A DNA stretch of 64,000 bases from positions 1,426,001 through 1,490,000 of the forward strand of contig NZ_CP039143.1 in the NCBI RefSeq assembly GCF_013343215.1, read 5' to 3'. The notes below the pieces were generated by a model. It ran no database searches and had not been told where the DNA came from. It saw only the letters and a list, made by a program, of their open reading frames with translations. This document shows, piece after piece, positions 9,256-19,039 of the stretch (the first letter of the stretch is position 1; every line of letters starts with the position of its first letter). Source of the DNA: Acinetobacter sp. 10FS3-1. Its GTDB lineage: Bacteria; Pseudomonadota; Gammaproteobacteria; Pseudomonadales; Moraxellaceae. The position numbers and the translations under genes were made by a program.

Positions 9256-10439
9256 GCGAACAAGCAGAATTAAAACGTTCAACCAAAGCCAGCTTTCAGG
9301 AGCCTCCTTTACCCAAGTCTAGTATCATTATCTGGATTATCGGTATTGGGCTGTTAATTCTATTGACATGGGCTTGGCTGTTTAAGCTGGAAGAAGTATC
9401 GACCGGTACCGGTAAAGTGATTCCATCTTCCAAAGAACAGGTCATTCAGTCTCTGGAAGGGGGAATTCTCACCAAGTTAAATGTCAAGGAAGGTGAAATT
9501 GTCGAGCAGGGGCAGGTGCTGGCCCAACTGGACCCTACACGGTTTGAATCGAATGTCGGTGAGTCGGAGTCCTTACTCGTCGCATCACGTGCCACGTCCG
9601 CGCGTTTACGTGCAGAAGTCAGTGGTCTAGCTTTAGAGTTTCCAGAAGAGGTATTGAAATATCCAAAACTGGTCGCAGAAGAAACAGCACTGTATCAGTC
9701 ACGTCGTGCCAATCTGGAAGACTCACTGGCTGGGCTTAAGCAGGCGTTGGTGCTGGTACGACAAGAACTGGAAATGACAGAACCTCTGGTGGCCAAAGGC
9801 GCTGCCAGTGAAGTAGAAGTTTTGCGCTTAAAACGCGAAGCCAATGACTTGCAGAATCAGATGAATGACATTCGTAACCAGTATTTTGTACAGGCGCGGG
9901 AAGAGTTGTCTAAGGCCAATACCGATGTACAAACCCAGCAGCAGATTGTACGTGGCAAATCAGATACCTTAAGCCGGACTGTATTCAAGTCACCAGTACG
10001 CGGTGTGGTTAAAGAAATTGATGTTATGACTTTGGGCGGCGTGATTCCGCAAAATGGCAAGCTGATGACCATTGTCCCGCTGGATGAAAAACTCTTGGTA
10101 GAAGCGCGTATTTCACCTCGTGATATTGCCTTCATCCGCCCGGATCAGGAAGCACTGGTCAAGATTACCGCTTATGACTATTCCATTTATGGTGGCCTAA
10201 AAGGTAAAGTGACGGTGATTTCACCGGATACTCTGCGTGATGAAGTCAAACAGGATCAGTTCTATTACCGGGTATATATCCGCACAGATAGTGACAAGCT
10301 GAGTAATAAGACCGGACAGGAATTTAATATTACGCCGGGGATGGTGGCTACAGTGGATATCCGTACGGGTGAAAAAACCATCTTGGATTATCTGATCAAG
10401 CCGTTTAATAAAGCCAAGGAAGCCTTGCGTGAACGCTAA
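9252..10439 (+). CDS. HlyD-family type I secretion periplasmic adaptor
   Basis: Membrane fusion protein that joins the ABC exporter to the TolC-like channel. The 395 aa protein has a short cytoplasmic tail, one transmembrane helix (about residues 24-44), a biotinyl-lipoyl-like half motif (TGKVIPSSKEQVIQSLEGG), a long helical hairpin (about 110-250) and the C-terminal HlyD signature region ending in GMVATVDIRTGEKT. It overlaps the exporter gene by 4 bp and is followed by a terminator. No RTX, Bap or other large adhesin gene is nearby, so the cargo is presumably encoded elsewhere. Confidence 0.93.
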   Translation: MSEQAELKRSTKASFQEPPLPKSSIIIWIIGIGLLILLTWAWLFKLEEVSTGTGKVIPSSKEQVIQSLEGGILTKLNVKEGEIVEQGQVLAQLDPTRFESNVGESESLLVASRATSARLRAEVSGLALEFPEEVLKYPKLVAEETALYQSRRANLEDSLAGLKQALVLVRQELEMTEPLVAKGAASEVEVLRLKREANDLQNQMNDIRNQYFVQAREELSKANTDVQTQQQIVRGKSDTLSRTVFKSPVRGVVKEIDVMTLGGVIPQNGKLMTIVPLDEKLLVEARISPRDIAFIRPDQEALVKITAYDYSIYGGLKGKVTVISPDTLRDEVKQDQFYYRVYIRTDSDKLSNKTGQEFNITPGMVATVDIRTGEKTILDYLIKPFNKAKEALRER

Positions 10440-10457
10440 GCTGGGTATGAGCTGAAT

Positions 10458-10490
10458 AAAAAAGCCTCTTTATCAAGAGGCTTTTTTATT
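10458..10490 (+). terminator. Terminator of the type I secretion operon
   Basis: Stem AAAAAAGCCTCTT with AAGAGGCTTTTTT around a 4-nt loop, 18 bp after the adaptor stop. Confidence 0.88.
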
Positions 10491-10542
10491 TCATTGTGCA
10501 AAGCGGGTATACTTTAAGCCTGAGTGTTAACAGCCTGAATTT

Positions 10543-11142
10543 ATGCCATTTACCATTGCCAGTCTAGTGACTTTTGAAGAAGAAATTAAAAAAAGCCGCT
10601 TTCAGGCTTTTGCAACTCCTGTAGAAAATGAGCAGGAAGTGAAGGATTTTTTGGAAACTTACCGTGACCCGACCACCACGCATCAATGCTGGGCCTGGAA
10701 AATCGGCCATCAGGTGCGTTTTAATGATGATGGTGAGCCTTCAGGGACCGCAGGTCGGCCCATACTGGCGACCATTGAAGGCAATGAGCTGACCAATATA
10801 CTGGTTCTGGTTAATCGCTGGTATGGTGGAATCAAGTTGGGAACTGGTGGACTGGTGCGGGCTTATGGTGGCTGTGCCGGACAATGCTTGCTGTTGGCAG
10901 AAAAAATTGAACTAATCGAAAAGAAAAAAGCCAGTTTCTTTTGCCAGTTTAATGAATGGGCTATTTTTCAATATGAATTGAATCATCAAGGTATTGATTA
11001 CCAAGAAGAATATATAGCCGAAGGTGTGCAGGTCAGTGCCTTGTTTCAGGCGCATCAGATCGAAGCTTTTGCCTTAAAACTTCAGGATGTGACCCGTGGC
11101 CGTGAACAACTGAAGATCATAGAAGAAGACACAGATGACTGA
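10543..11142 (+). CDS. YigZ/IMPACT-family protein (UPF0029)
   Basis: A 199 aa member of the IMPACT/YigZ family, whose bacterial members have no firmly assigned reaction. The family signature [18 protein letters not shown] is present in the N-terminal domain (near residue 90). The C-terminal 70 residues form the smaller EF-G-like second domain. It overlaps the next gene, an acyltransferase, by 8 bp, so the two are probably co-translated; the reason for the pairing is not evident. Confidence 0.9.
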   Translation: MPFTIASLVTFEEEIKKSRFQAFATPVENEQEVKDFLETYRDPTTTHQCWAWKIGHQVRFNDDGEPSGTAGRPILATIEGNELTNILVLVNRWYGGIKLGTGGLVRAYGGCAGQCLLLAEKIELIEKKKASFFCQFNEWAIFQYELNHQGIDYQEEYIAEGVQVSALFQAHQIEAFALKLQDVTRGREQLKIIEEDTDD

Positions 11143-11752
11143 GATAAATCCGCTGCTCAAATACCGTGAACAGCATAAGCATCGTCTAAATTATATGCCT
11201 TGGTTGTATTACTCCCTAAAGCCTAAACATCGGGGCTGGGCAGAGGAGTGGCAGCAGGAATATCAGGCCTATCTCATGGAGATGGAAACAGTCGAGATAG
11301 GCAAAAACTGTTTTATTTCTCCGCTGGCACATATTTTTGCCGAACCGGGCCGCAAGATCAGTATTGGGGATAATACTTTTATTGCCGCAGATTGTACCTT
11401 GCATGGTCCACTAGAGATTGGCAATGAAGTAGCAATAAATCATCATTGTATTCTGGATGGGGGGCGGGTCGGTATCAAATTACATGATCAGGTGCGTCTA
11501 GCTGCGTATTGTCACCTTTATGCTTTTGATCATGGAATGGCGCTAGAGCAGCCGATTTATCAGCAACCGGTTCGTTCCCAAGGAATTGAAATTGGTCGGG
11601 ATGTGTGGTTAGGCGCTCATGTGGGTATCAAGGATGGGGTAAAGATTGCAGATCAGGCCATTATAGGTATGAATAGCATGGTGACCAAAGATGTTGCAGC
11701 GCGTGCTATCATGGCAGGTAATCCGGCCAAATTGATCCGCTATCGCGATTAA
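11135..11752 (+). CDS. Acyltransferase with left-handed beta-helix (hexapeptide repeats)
   Basis: A 205 aa protein of the LbH acyltransferase superfamily. Hexapeptide repeats run from about residue 50 to the end ([48 protein letters not shown]), closing with the acetyltransferase-type tail [16 protein letters not shown] carries a His in the usual active-site region. The acceptor substrate cannot be told from sequence; maltose/galactoside acetyltransferase-like and cell-envelope sugar acetyltransferases share this fold. The start overlaps the yigZ-like gene. Confidence 0.85.
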   Translation: MTEINPLLKYREQHKHRLNYMPWLYYSLKPKHRGWAEEWQQEYQAYLMEMETVEIGKNCFISPLAHIFAEPGRKISIGDNTFIAADCTLHGPLEIGNEVAINHHCILDGGRVGIKLHDQVRLAAYCHLYAFDHGMALEQPIYQQPVRSQGIEIGRDVWLGAHVGIKDGVKIADQAIIGMNSMVTKDVAARAIMAGNPAKLIRYRD

Positions 11753-11919
11753 GGGAGATTCGCTAGCACCCTGCCTAGAATCAATCTAGTACTTAGTTTA
11801 ATCAAATAAAAATTAACATATTTCAATTTAAGCCATACAGATTTTGCTGCACATTGTTAAGAACATATGCTAAGTTAAAAATAACTAAGAAAATTTTATT
11901 ATAATGAGAGGGGCTAAAC

Positions 11920-12762
11920 ATGAAACGTGTCATTGCCTGCATAGATTCCTCACCCTGTACCAATGCCTTGGCCGATGCTGCCGCCTGGATTGCCAGAAAG
12001 ACCGGACGTGAGCTGGTGCTGTTACAGGTCGTGGACTATTATCCGGCCAGTTATCATCTGGGGGAAATCAGTGGGGTCATTGGCTTTGAAAGTAATGCGA
12101 TGTTGCTTAAAGAACTGGCGGAGCTAGAACAAAAACAAAGTGAGATTGCACTTAACTATAGTAATAATTTACTTCAGCATATCTCTGACCGTATTTTTAA
12201 GGAATATAGCATTCCGACTACGCATATTCAGGAAAAAGGGGATTTTCTGGAACAGAGCTTTCAGATTTTACGACCTGATGATATTGCCGTAATCGGATTA
12301 ATTGGAGAACGTTCTGCCGAAAAAAATAAACCCGTTGGCACCAACGTGGAAAACTTTATCCGTGGCGCCAATTGTACGGTCATGACGGTAGGAGAGCAAT
12401 TCAAGCCACCTACACGTTTTATCTTTGCTTATGAATACTCTCCAACCTGCCTTAAAATGATGAAACGGGTTGCAGAAAGTGATTTGTTACGTCAGCTAGA
12501 GTGCCATTTATTATATATTGGGGATCATGTGGAGGTTCTGAATGAACCTCTGCAATATTTAACGCAGGCTGGACTCGAAGTGATTCCGAAATACCGTTAT
12601 GGAGAGGTGGCTGAAAATATTTTGTCCTATCAGCAGGAGCAGGGCATCCAGCTGATTGTACTGGGCGCATTTAGTCATAGCAAAATTCATCAGTTTTTCC
12701 TGGGAAGTATTGCCACCACAATTTTCCGTAATTCAAAAGTGCCTTTACTGGTCGTCAAGTAA
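11920..12762 (+). CDS. Universal stress protein, two tandem Usp domains
   Basis: A 280 aa double UspA-like protein. Domain 1 (about residues 1-148) opens with KRVIACIDSSPCTNALADAA. Domain 2 (about 160-280) is more divergent and ends with LVLGAFSHSKIHQFFLGSI, which carries the ATP-loop style G-x-x-S/H-x-K region. Usp proteins are cytoplasmic and raised under stress or growth arrest; the exact role here is unknown. The ribosome site GAGAGGGG precedes the ATG, and a TATAAT-like box lies about 25 bp before the start. It is monocistronic and ends at a hairpin shared with the convergent methyltransferase gene. Confidence 0.88.
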   Translation: MKRVIACIDSSPCTNALADAAAWIARKTGRELVLLQVVDYYPASYHLGEISGVIGFESNAMLLKELAELEQKQSEIALNYSNNLLQHISDRIFKEYSIPTTHIQEKGDFLEQSFQILRPDDIAVIGLIGERSAEKNKPVGTNVENFIRGANCTVMTVGEQFKPPTRFIFAYEYSPTCLKMMKRVAESDLLRQLECHLLYIGDHVEVLNEPLQYLTQAGLEVIPKYRYGEVAENILSYQQEQGIQLIVLGAFSHSKIHQFFLGSIATTIFRNSKVPLLVVK

Positions 12763-12824
12763 GCAAGAGGGTAAACATAAGACAGAATTTAATCACCAGA
12801 TTATTTGTTACAGATTGATTTAAA

Positions 12825-12870
12825 AATAACCAGAGTTATCCTCATAAATTGTGGATAACTCTGTGGTTAT
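12825..12870. terminator. Hairpin between convergent genes, probable bidirectional terminator
   Basis: A long imperfect stem (AATAACC-A-GAGTTATCC with GGATAACTC-TGT-GGTTAT) lies between the stops of the stress-protein gene (+) and the methyltransferase gene (-). AT-rich flanks on both sides could serve as weak U tracts. A TGTGGATAA sequence in its right arm matches a DnaA box, probably by chance. Confidence 0.55.
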
Positions 12871-12932
12871 ATTTTATAAAACCATGTTATTTATAGAAAA
12901 TATATTGTCGGTTGATTTTTGTGCGTAAGCTT

Positions 12933-13598
12933 TTATTTCACAATCGCGAGTGCAAAACCATCATGTCCTTTACTGCCTACTGTCTGTAAAGCGGTACAAG
13001 ACAGAATTTTGGGATGATTTTCCATGGCTTGGAACATTTCCCGAATACCTTCAATACTGGGCTTTTTATTCTCCGGATTAATAATCTCGCCGGCACGAAT
13101 TACATTGTCCAGAAAGATGATAGTACCGGAACGTGACAGCTTTAAGCTGAGTTCCAGATATTCAGGATAACTTTGTTTATCGGCATCAATAAAAATAAAG
13201 TCAAAGGCTTCAGTATCTTCAGGCAATGCCCTCAGGACATCTGCCGCACGGCCACACTTAAGCTCGACTGTTGGTTTAAGCTGGGCACGGTCAATATTTT
13301 CCTGGCCCATAGCGGCATGAGTATCTCGTCCTTCAATGGTCAGGATATACCCATCTTTAGGCAGGGCACGCGCCAGCCACATGGTGCTATAGGCAGCAAA
13401 AGTTCCCAATTCTAATACCCGTTTGCAGTGGTTCATCTGAATCAGCATTTGCAGGAGCATGCCTTGATTAGGTGCAACTGCAAGATGGTCTGGGAAGCCA
13501 TGTGCGGCGGTATTTTCAAGCGTCTGGGTCAGGATCGGATCTTCAGGGATTAAATGTGAATCAATGTAGCCGTCAATATCTGTCCACATTTGTTGCAT
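12933..13598 (-). CDS. Class I SAM-dependent O-methyltransferase
   Basis: Transfers a methyl group from S-adenosylmethionine, most like the catechol/caffeoyl-CoA O-methyltransferase family. I place the start at 13598 (MQQMWTD), preceded by AAAGGTG 8 bp upstream, giving 221 aa; a further upstream start at 13700 has no support. The SAM site is LELGTFAAYSTMWLA, and the metal/catalytic region is FDFIFIDADKQSYPEYLE, followed by FLDNVIRAG. The substrate is unknown. It is convergent with the universal stress gene and separate from neighbours. Confidence 0.88.
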   Translation of the reverse strand: MQQMWTDIDGYIDSHLIPEDPILTQTLENTAAHGFPDHLAVAPNQGMLLQMLIQMNHCKRVLELGTFAAYSTMWLARALPKDGYILTIEGRDTHAAMGQENIDRAQLKPTVELKCGRAADVLRALPEDTEAFDFIFIDADKQSYPEYLELSLKLSRSGTIIFLDNVIRAGEIINPENKKPSIEGIREMFQAMENHPKILSCTALQTVGSKGHDGFALAIVK

Positions 13599-13730
13599 AG
13601 TATGAGCACCTTTGTTGCGATGGGTGCATTTTAAACTTTTCGTGGCATAGCGCAATTTATTGTTCAATAATTGTATGATTTTTACACTATACAAAGCCAC
13701 TACTATGCCTTGTATAGCAGAAGTAATGTA

Positions 13731-14447
13731 TTAGTAATTACACATTGAAGAGTTGCGGGTCAGATCAGGACCCCAAGTGCGATAACCCTGAGTATCAATA
13801 TGAATCTGGCCGGATGCATATAATCCCAAGCCCATATTCAGGCTTTGACCATGCTGGTTCCAGAATTGACACAATTTAAATTTGGTATTTTCAATATAAG
13901 TATAGTCTTGGGCTTGCGGATATTCCGGTCCGATTCTGAAATCAATCGCTGAGTTAAACAGATGTCGGGAAGAATTGGCGCCACCTGCACACCGGTTTAA
14001 AGGTAGGTCGCGATAAACTGAAGTCACTTCAAAATCTGTCAGTACATTGGCTGCGACCAGATATTTAAATACTCGTAAAGTCGGTACCTGATTGGCCCAT
14101 AATTCACGACTTGGAATCATGTATTGTGAGCGGCCGCACTTGGCCCAATCGCGTGCTGTTCGCATCAGCTCGAAACTTGGAATGATATTACCCACCCCAT
14201 GACGCTCCAGATAAACCTCATATTCACGTACACGTGACAGATTGTCGAGTGCTGAAACCCAGTGTGTATAAACATAAGGAACGGTTTTAGACCGTGCTTT
14301 GCGATCGTATTGAACCCGTTCTTGTGGAATATAAATCCGTTTTCCATCTGCAGGGCTTACACGACCGGGTTGTTTTGTGGTCGTACAACCCACAAATATC
14401 AGCGGGATTAGGCATAGACCTAAAAGTCCCTTTGAAAATTGCTTCAT
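13731..14447 (-). CDS. Peptidase M15-like lipoprotein, probable D,D/L,D-carboxypeptidase
   Basis: A 238 aa probable outer-membrane or periplasm-facing lipoprotein. The signal ends in the lipobox IFVGC with the lipidated Cys at residue 21. The C-terminal domain (about 115-235) matches M15A metallopeptidases: SRHLFNSAIDF supplies the first His and the Asp, and GQIHID supplies the last His of the zinc site. Enzymes of this family trim peptidoglycan stem peptides. The activity is inferred from motifs only. It is transcribed alone on the minus strand. Confidence 0.82.
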   Translation of the reverse strand: MKQFSKGLLGLCLIPLIFVGCTTTKQPGRVSPADGKRIYIPQERVQYDRKARSKTVPYVYTHWVSALDNLSRVREYEVYLERHGVGNIIPSFELMRTARDWAKCGRSQYMIPSRELWANQVPTLRVFKYLVAANVLTDFEVTSVYRDLPLNRCAGGANSSRHLFNSAIDFRIGPEYPQAQDYTYIENTKFKLCQFWNQHGQSLNMGLGLYASGQIHIDTQGYRTWGPDLTRNSSMCNY

Positions 14448-14543
14448 TTAAAGAAATACAAGTGTTTATAAAATAGCGCTATTCTAGACTAAATATGCGG
14501 AGAAAATTGGAGAATATTGCAATGAAATGTGTGTTATGAGTAT

Positions 14544-14575
14544 AAAAAAAAGATCAGTATGTACTGATCTTTTTT
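14544..14575 (-). terminator. Terminator of fdxA
   Basis: Stem AAAAAAGATCAGTA with TACTGATCTTTTTT, 14 bp past the fdxA stop. A-rich and T-rich sides make it potentially bidirectional. Confidence 0.85.
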
Positions 14576-14588
14576 AAAATACGCTAAA

Positions 14589-14912
14589 TTACTTTTCAAG
14601 ATATTGTAATTTATCAGGTTTACCGTTCCATTCTTCACGGTCAGCAGGCTGGTCACCGATTTGAGTGATATTTGGCCATGTTTGTGAAAGTTCAGCGTTT
14701 AATTCGATAAACACTTCTTGGCCTTCTGGTAATTCATCTTCGGAGAAAATTGCATTGGCAGGACATTCAGGTTCACATAACGCACAGTCGATACATTCGT
14801 CTGGATTAATTACAAGGAAGTTAGGGCCTTCATAAAAACAGTCTACAGGGCAAACTTCCACACAGTCTTGATATTTACATTTAATACAATTTTCAGTGAC
14901 AACGAAGGTCAT
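14589..14912 (-). CDS. fdxA: 7Fe ferredoxin FdxA
   Basis: A small cytoplasmic electron carrier of the Azotobacter ferredoxin I type. The 107 aa protein has two cluster motifs: an N-terminal [17 protein letters not shown], where the spacing fits a [3Fe-4S] site sharing one Cys with the other cluster, and [12 protein letters not shown] for a [4Fe-4S] site. The C-terminal extension (about residues 60-107) is normal for this type. The redox partner is not evident. It is monocistronic, with its own terminator; mutS downstream has a separate transcription unit. Confidence 0.95.
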   Translation of the reverse strand: MTFVVTENCIKCKYQDCVEVCPVDCFYEGPNFLVINPDECIDCALCEPECPANAIFSEDELPEGQEVFIELNAELSQTWPNITQIGDQPADREEWNGKPDKLQYLEK

Positions 14913-15079
14913 GGCGACAGCTACCTAAAAAATATGGTTCTAATTACGAATGCTGTATTTTAGGCAAAAACGGGGGGAACTAACAATTCCTTTTATTGAT
15001 ATTTGTTATAGATAGGGCTGTTAAATTTGAAAAAAATTAAATTATACGGATAAATGGCTAAAAATGAGGAAACTTATGA

Positions 15080-15108
15080 CCAGAACCCTAGAAAAATCAG
15101 GGTTCTGG
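15080..15108 (-). terminator. Hairpin terminator of mutS
   Basis: A 10-bp perfect stem, CCAGAACCCT with AGGGTTCTGG, lies 9 bp after the mutS stop. The U tract on the minus strand is poor, so termination may be partial. Confidence 0.6.
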
Positions 15109-15116
15109 CAAAGATG

Positions 15117-17753
15117 TTAGCCTGGTTGTTTCATCAGATCTTTTAAAGCATACAATTGTTGTAGCGCTTCACGTGGACTCAGATTGTCAATATCCAGCTC
15201 TTCCAGCAGCTCCAGCGCTGGCGACGTTTTTTCAACCTCAATGATCTTTTCCACGATTTCAGGTTCGGAAAACAGATCATGCTGTGGACTGAAAGGTTTC
15301 ACCTGATGCTGCTTTTCCAGAGCTTTCAGACGATTTTGTGCTTCTTTAATGACTGCCGCAGGAATGCCAGCCAGTTTGGCGACCTGCAAGCCGTGACTCT
15401 GACTGGCCGGACCATGTTGAACTTTGTGCAGTAAAATCAGATTGCCATTCAGTTCTTTGGCAGTAACATGGTAATTGTCGATACCTTTTTCCCGGTCAAG
15501 TTCGGTCAGTTCGAAATAGTGGGTCGCGAACAAGCACAAGCATTGAATGCGCTTGGTCAGATCAAGTACACAAGCCCAGGCTAATGACAAACCGTCATAA
15601 GTACTGGTACCGCGACCGACTTCATCCATCAGAACCAGTGACTGGCTGGTGGCATGATGTAAAATCTGCGAAGTTTCAGTCATTTCCACCATAAAAGTTG
15701 ATTTGCCAGTAGAAAGGTCATCTGCAGAGCCAATTCGGGTAAAAATCCGGTCAATCGGACCAAGTACGGCCGATTGCGCGGGCACATAACTACCGCAGTA
15801 GGCCAGCAAGGCAATCAGGGCAGTCTGGCGCATAAAGGTCGATTTACCCCCCATGTTTGGACCGGTAATAATCGCCATGCGATGTGCATAATCGAGCTTG
15901 GTATCATTCGGGGTGAAGGCAGTCTTGCTTAGAGCTTCAACCACAGGATGGCGCCCAGCAATGATTTTAACACCAGTTTCAGGACTGAATGTCGGTCGTG
16001 ACCAGTTACGCAGTCGTGCCTGATAGGCAAAGTTTGCCAGCAGATCAATCTGGGCAATGGCACTGCTCATCATCTGTAAGTTGCCAATATCTTGCCGTAG
16101 TTCATCCAGAAGCATTTCAAACAGCATTTTTTCACGGGCAAGCGCACGAGATTCGCTAGACAGTACCTTATCTTCAAAAGACTTTAATTCTGGCGTGATA
16201 TAACGTTCGGCATTTTTCAGGGTCTGACGGCGGATATAATGTTCAGGTGCCTGTTCTGCCTGCGAACGATTCAGCTCAATATAATAGCCGCTCACTCGGT
16301 TGTAACCGATTTTCAAGTTGGGAATACCGCTTTGTTCGCGCTCCCTGATTTCCAGATCAATCAGGAATTGACCAGCATGGTCCCGAATTTTACGCAGTTC
16401 ATCCAGCTCGCTGTCAAAGCCTTCCGCAATGACATTGCCATCACGCAGTAACACGGGCGGATTCTCTACAATCGCAGACATAAGCCGCTGATGCAGACCA
16501 TGAAAATCCCCAAGCTCTTGATTTAGCTGCTGTAACAAGAAGGATTGTGGTTGGCTGATTGCCGGTTGCAGGGCATGCCTTAAAAATGGGATTTGTGCAC
16601 AGGCTTGGCGCAGTTGAACCAGATCGCGTGGACGGGCACTGCCTAAGGCAATCCGGCTTAATACACGCTCAATATCACTGATTTCTTTTAATATCAGGCG
16701 TACAGGGGTTTCATGAAAACCGTCCAGCAAGGCCTGTGTGGCATCCAGTCGCTCATCTAAAACCGCAGTATCTCGTAAAGGCTGCATCAGGGTGCGGCTA
16801 AGTAGGCGACCCCCCATCGCCGTCTGGCAGTCATTGATCAGTTGAAACAGTGAAGTACCATGGTCAAAAAGTGGTTCAATCAGTTCCAGATTACGACGGG
16901 TGACAGGGTCAAGTGCAATAAAGTCCGAGCTTTGTTCCAGCTGAATCGTGCGGATATGCGGTAAAGCCGTTTTCTGGGTTTCTTTGGCATAGTGAATTAA
17001 AGCAGCAGCGGCGGCTTTGGCCAAAGGCAAGTGATCAATGCCAAATCCTGAAAGGGTGCTGACCGCAAACTGGTCACACAAAGTTTTTTGGGCATTGTTC
17101 AGGTTGAAGTCAACATTCGGACGTTTGGTCACCGGCAAATCAAGCTGTTTTTTAAGTTGCTCAATGATCTCTGGATCTGCAATATTTTCATCTAAAACAA
17201 TTTCGCTTGGCATCAAGCGTGCCAGTTCAATGGCCAGCTGGTTAAGGTCATAGTCCTGCTGCTGGACTTTAAAGAGACCTGCACTCAGATCTAAGAGTGC
17301 AATCCCGATCTGCTGTTGCTGAATACATAAGGCGACCAGATTGGAAGATTGGTGAGCGCCTAAGAGAGCATCATCCGTTAAGGTACCCGGGGTAATAATA
17401 CGTACCACACCACGCTCGACCGGTCCTTTACCTGTAACTTCACCGATCTGCTCGCAGATCACCACAGTTTCGCCGTTTTTTACCAGACGGGCCAGATAAC
17501 CCTCGGCTGCATGAAAAGGTACGCCAGCCATTGGAATCGGCTGGCCATTGGCTTTACCGCGATGAGTCAGGGTAATACCTAAAATTTTGGCAGCCTTATG
17601 GGCATCTTCAAAAAACAGTTCATAGAAGTCACCCATCCGATAAAACATTAATGAGTGTGGATGTTGCATTTTGACCGACATGTACTGCTGCATCATCGGT
17701 GTAAGCGTGGATAGGTCAGGGATTATATTTTCTGTTTTCACTTTATTTAGCAC
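15117..17753 (-). CDS. mutS: DNA mismatch repair protein MutS
   Basis: Recognises mismatches and small loops and recruits MutL. The 878 aa protein carries all domains: the mismatch-binding domain I (about residues 15-130) with a G-x-F-Y-E-like element in [11 protein letters not shown], the connector, the lever and clamp region, and the ATPase domain. Walker A is GPNMGGKST, Walker B is [16 protein letters not shown], and FATHYFEL supplies the conserved His. The ATG at 17753 lies shortly before the conserved start of domain I. It is alone on the minus strand. Confidence 0.97.
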   Translation of the reverse strand: MLNKVKTENIIPDLSTLTPMMQQYMSVKMQHPHSLMFYRMGDFYELFFEDAHKAAKILGITLTHRGKANGQPIPMAGVPFHAAEGYLARLVKNGETVVICEQIGEVTGKGPVERGVVRIITPGTLTDDALLGAHQSSNLVALCIQQQQIGIALLDLSAGLFKVQQQDYDLNQLAIELARLMPSEIVLDENIADPEIIEQLKKQLDLPVTKRPNVDFNLNNAQKTLCDQFAVSTLSGFGIDHLPLAKAAAAALIHYAKETQKTALPHIRTIQLEQSSDFIALDPVTRRNLELIEPLFDHGTSLFQLINDCQTAMGGRLLSRTLMQPLRDTAVLDERLDATQALLDGFHETPVRLILKEISDIERVLSRIALGSARPRDLVQLRQACAQIPFLRHALQPAISQPQSFLLQQLNQELGDFHGLHQRLMSAIVENPPVLLRDGNVIAEGFDSELDELRKIRDHAGQFLIDLEIREREQSGIPNLKIGYNRVSGYYIELNRSQAEQAPEHYIRRQTLKNAERYITPELKSFEDKVLSSESRALAREKMLFEMLLDELRQDIGNLQMMSSAIAQIDLLANFAYQARLRNWSRPTFSPETGVKIIAGRHPVVEALSKTAFTPNDTKLDYAHRMAIITGPNMGGKSTFMRQTALIALLAYCGSYVPAQSAVLGPIDRIFTRIGSADDLSTGKSTFMVEMTETSQILHHATSQSLVLMDEVGRGTSTYDGLSLAWACVLDLTKRIQCLCLFATHYFELTELDREKGIDNYHVTAKELNGNLILLHKVQHGPASQSHGLQVAKLAGIPAAVIKEAQNRLKALEKQHQVKPFSPQHDLFSEPEIVEKIIEVEKTSPALELLEELDIDNLSPREALQQLYALKDLMKQPG

Positions 17754-18194
17754 CCTTAAAACTATTAATATTTACAATAAATTGCATAAAAAAATCCTGA
17801 CAAATCCCGTTAAATCTTTTTGAAACCTGATTAATCTAATGAGTAAGTGTACCTTCTCAGGGTTCAAGTTTCTAATACCAAGCATTAGATAGCGGAGGTT
17901 TGAGCTTCTGAGCAGGATTCTAGCAAAAACTGCGTTGTAAGTTCTAAGAGGATTTTTAGGTGAGTGAAAAAGAAACGTAATTAACAGTCTGCTGCGATTG
18001 CCTCATGGTAACCGAGTCAATATACATACCCAAGCAACAGAATTTTTATGGCCAATTAAATTTTATTTTTTGAACAGCGAATAGCCGCCGACTATGGTGA
18101 GGTTATTAATTTACATTCTTAAATGCGGTTGGAATTGTCTCAGCGTATGATTGAAATAATTAAAAATAAAAGATTATAGTGCCTGAAAGAGCAT
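17754..18194. other. 441-bp gap without an intact gene
   Basis: AT-rich sequence between mutS and the HIT gene terminator. No intact ORF is credible. On the plus strand around 18065-18180 two short stretches read like coding sequence (FFEQRIAADYGEVINLHS and MRLELSQRMIEIIKNKRL), possibly the remains of a lost gene, but I cannot assign a family. The mutS promoter must lie near the left end. Confidence 0.35.
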
Positions 18195-18223
18195 AAAAAA
18201 TGGAGCTATCTAGCTCCATCTTT
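18195..18223 (-). terminator. Terminator of the HIT-family gene
   Basis: Stem TGGAGCTA-TC-TAGCTCCA with a T-rich run on the minus strand, 15 bp after the stop. Confidence 0.85.
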
Positions 18224-18238
18224 AAATTGATTTCGTAC

Positions 18239-18652
18239 TTAAAGTGCAGCTTTAATTTTTTCAGCAAGCGCCTTGATTTTCTCTTGATCACCCATCTGTG
18301 CGGCATGTTTGCCCAGGTTATGCAGAGAAGTCGGTACGAGATGGAAATGCACATGTGGTACGGTCTGACCTGCGGCTGCACCTGACAACTGCATCAAGAC
18401 AATTCCATCTACGCCTAAACCTTTCTCAATAGCTTTCGCAATTTTCTGTACGACCTGAATGGTATAGGCTGCTGTTTCTGCTGGCAGATCCAGCAGCGTT
18501 ATTGCTGGCGTTTTGGGAATGATCAGGGTATGACCATCTGCCTGAGGCATAATGTCCATGAATGCAAGAACCTGGTCATCTTCATACACTTTAATGGCAG
18601 GAAGTTCACCACGTAAAATTCGTGCAAAAATATTCTGATCATCATAAGTCAT
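18239..18652 (-). CDS. HIT-family nucleotide hydrolase/transferase
   Basis: A 137 aa cytoplasmic protein of the histidine-triad superfamily, closest to the HinT/HIT branch that hydrolyses AMP-linked or dinucleoside substrates. The catalytic triad HVHFH is in VPHVHFHLVP (about residues 98-107), and the earlier FMDIMPQADGHTLIIPK region is typical. The natural substrate is not determinable here. The YARHG-like gene ends about 30 bp upstream on the same strand and could be co-transcribed. Confidence 0.92.
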   Translation of the reverse strand: MTYDDQNIFARILRGELPAIKVYEDDQVLAFMDIMPQADGHTLIIPKTPAITLLDLPAETAAYTIQVVQKIAKAIEKGLGVDGIVLMQLSGAAAGQTVPHVHFHLVPTSLHNLGKHAAQMGDQEKIKALAEKIKAAL

Positions 18653-18683
18653 AGTTACATTCCTTGAAATTATTGAAACTGTA

Positions 18684-18953
18684 TTATTTACAGTTCAATT
18701 CTTTCTGACGTTCCTTGATCGCGTCAAGCCGTTGTTGCTCTTTTTCAGAGAATTTTGGCTTGGTGGTATAGCAATTGTCATTACCAAACTTGGCCTTGGC
18801 TTCAGGATCTTTAAAACAGAAGCCTTTAGATGCATAAATGACATCATGATCATTTTTCAGTTTTTTGCATTCCTGTTCAGATGCAAGTACCGATGTTGAA
18901 GCCCCAAACAATGTTGCAAAACCTACTAATACTGCAACAGATAATTTTTTCAT
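18684..18953 (-). CDS. Small exported YARHG-domain-like protein
   Basis: An 89 aa secreted protein. The start at 18953 (MKKLSVAVL) is chosen because AGAGGAAA precedes it and a clean signal peptide follows (MKKLSVAVLVGFATLFGAST, cleavage near VLASEQ); a start at 18977 has no ribosome site. The mature part has four Cys, probably forming two disulfides, and the stretch IYASKGFCFKDPEAKAKFGN resembles the YARHG domain found in extracellular proteins. The tail is charged and helical. The function is unknown. It lies just upstream of the HIT gene. Confidence 0.8.
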   Translation of the reverse strand: MKKLSVAVLVGFATLFGASTSVLASEQECKKLKNDHDVIYASKGFCFKDPEAKAKFGNDNCYTTKPKFSEKEQQRLDAIKERQKELNCK

Positions 18954-19039
18954 AGCAATTTCCTCTAGCTTATTCACTCAGTGTGACTGCTTTATAGTCA
19001 CAATATGTGGTTTTATTATCATTATTCAATGGCGAGATA

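Noticed and set aside
12850..12858. TGTGGATAA matches a DnaA box
   Set aside because: A single copy inside the arm of a hairpin between convergent genes; no cluster of boxes, no dnaA/dnaN or AT-rich unwinding region nearby, so not an origin.
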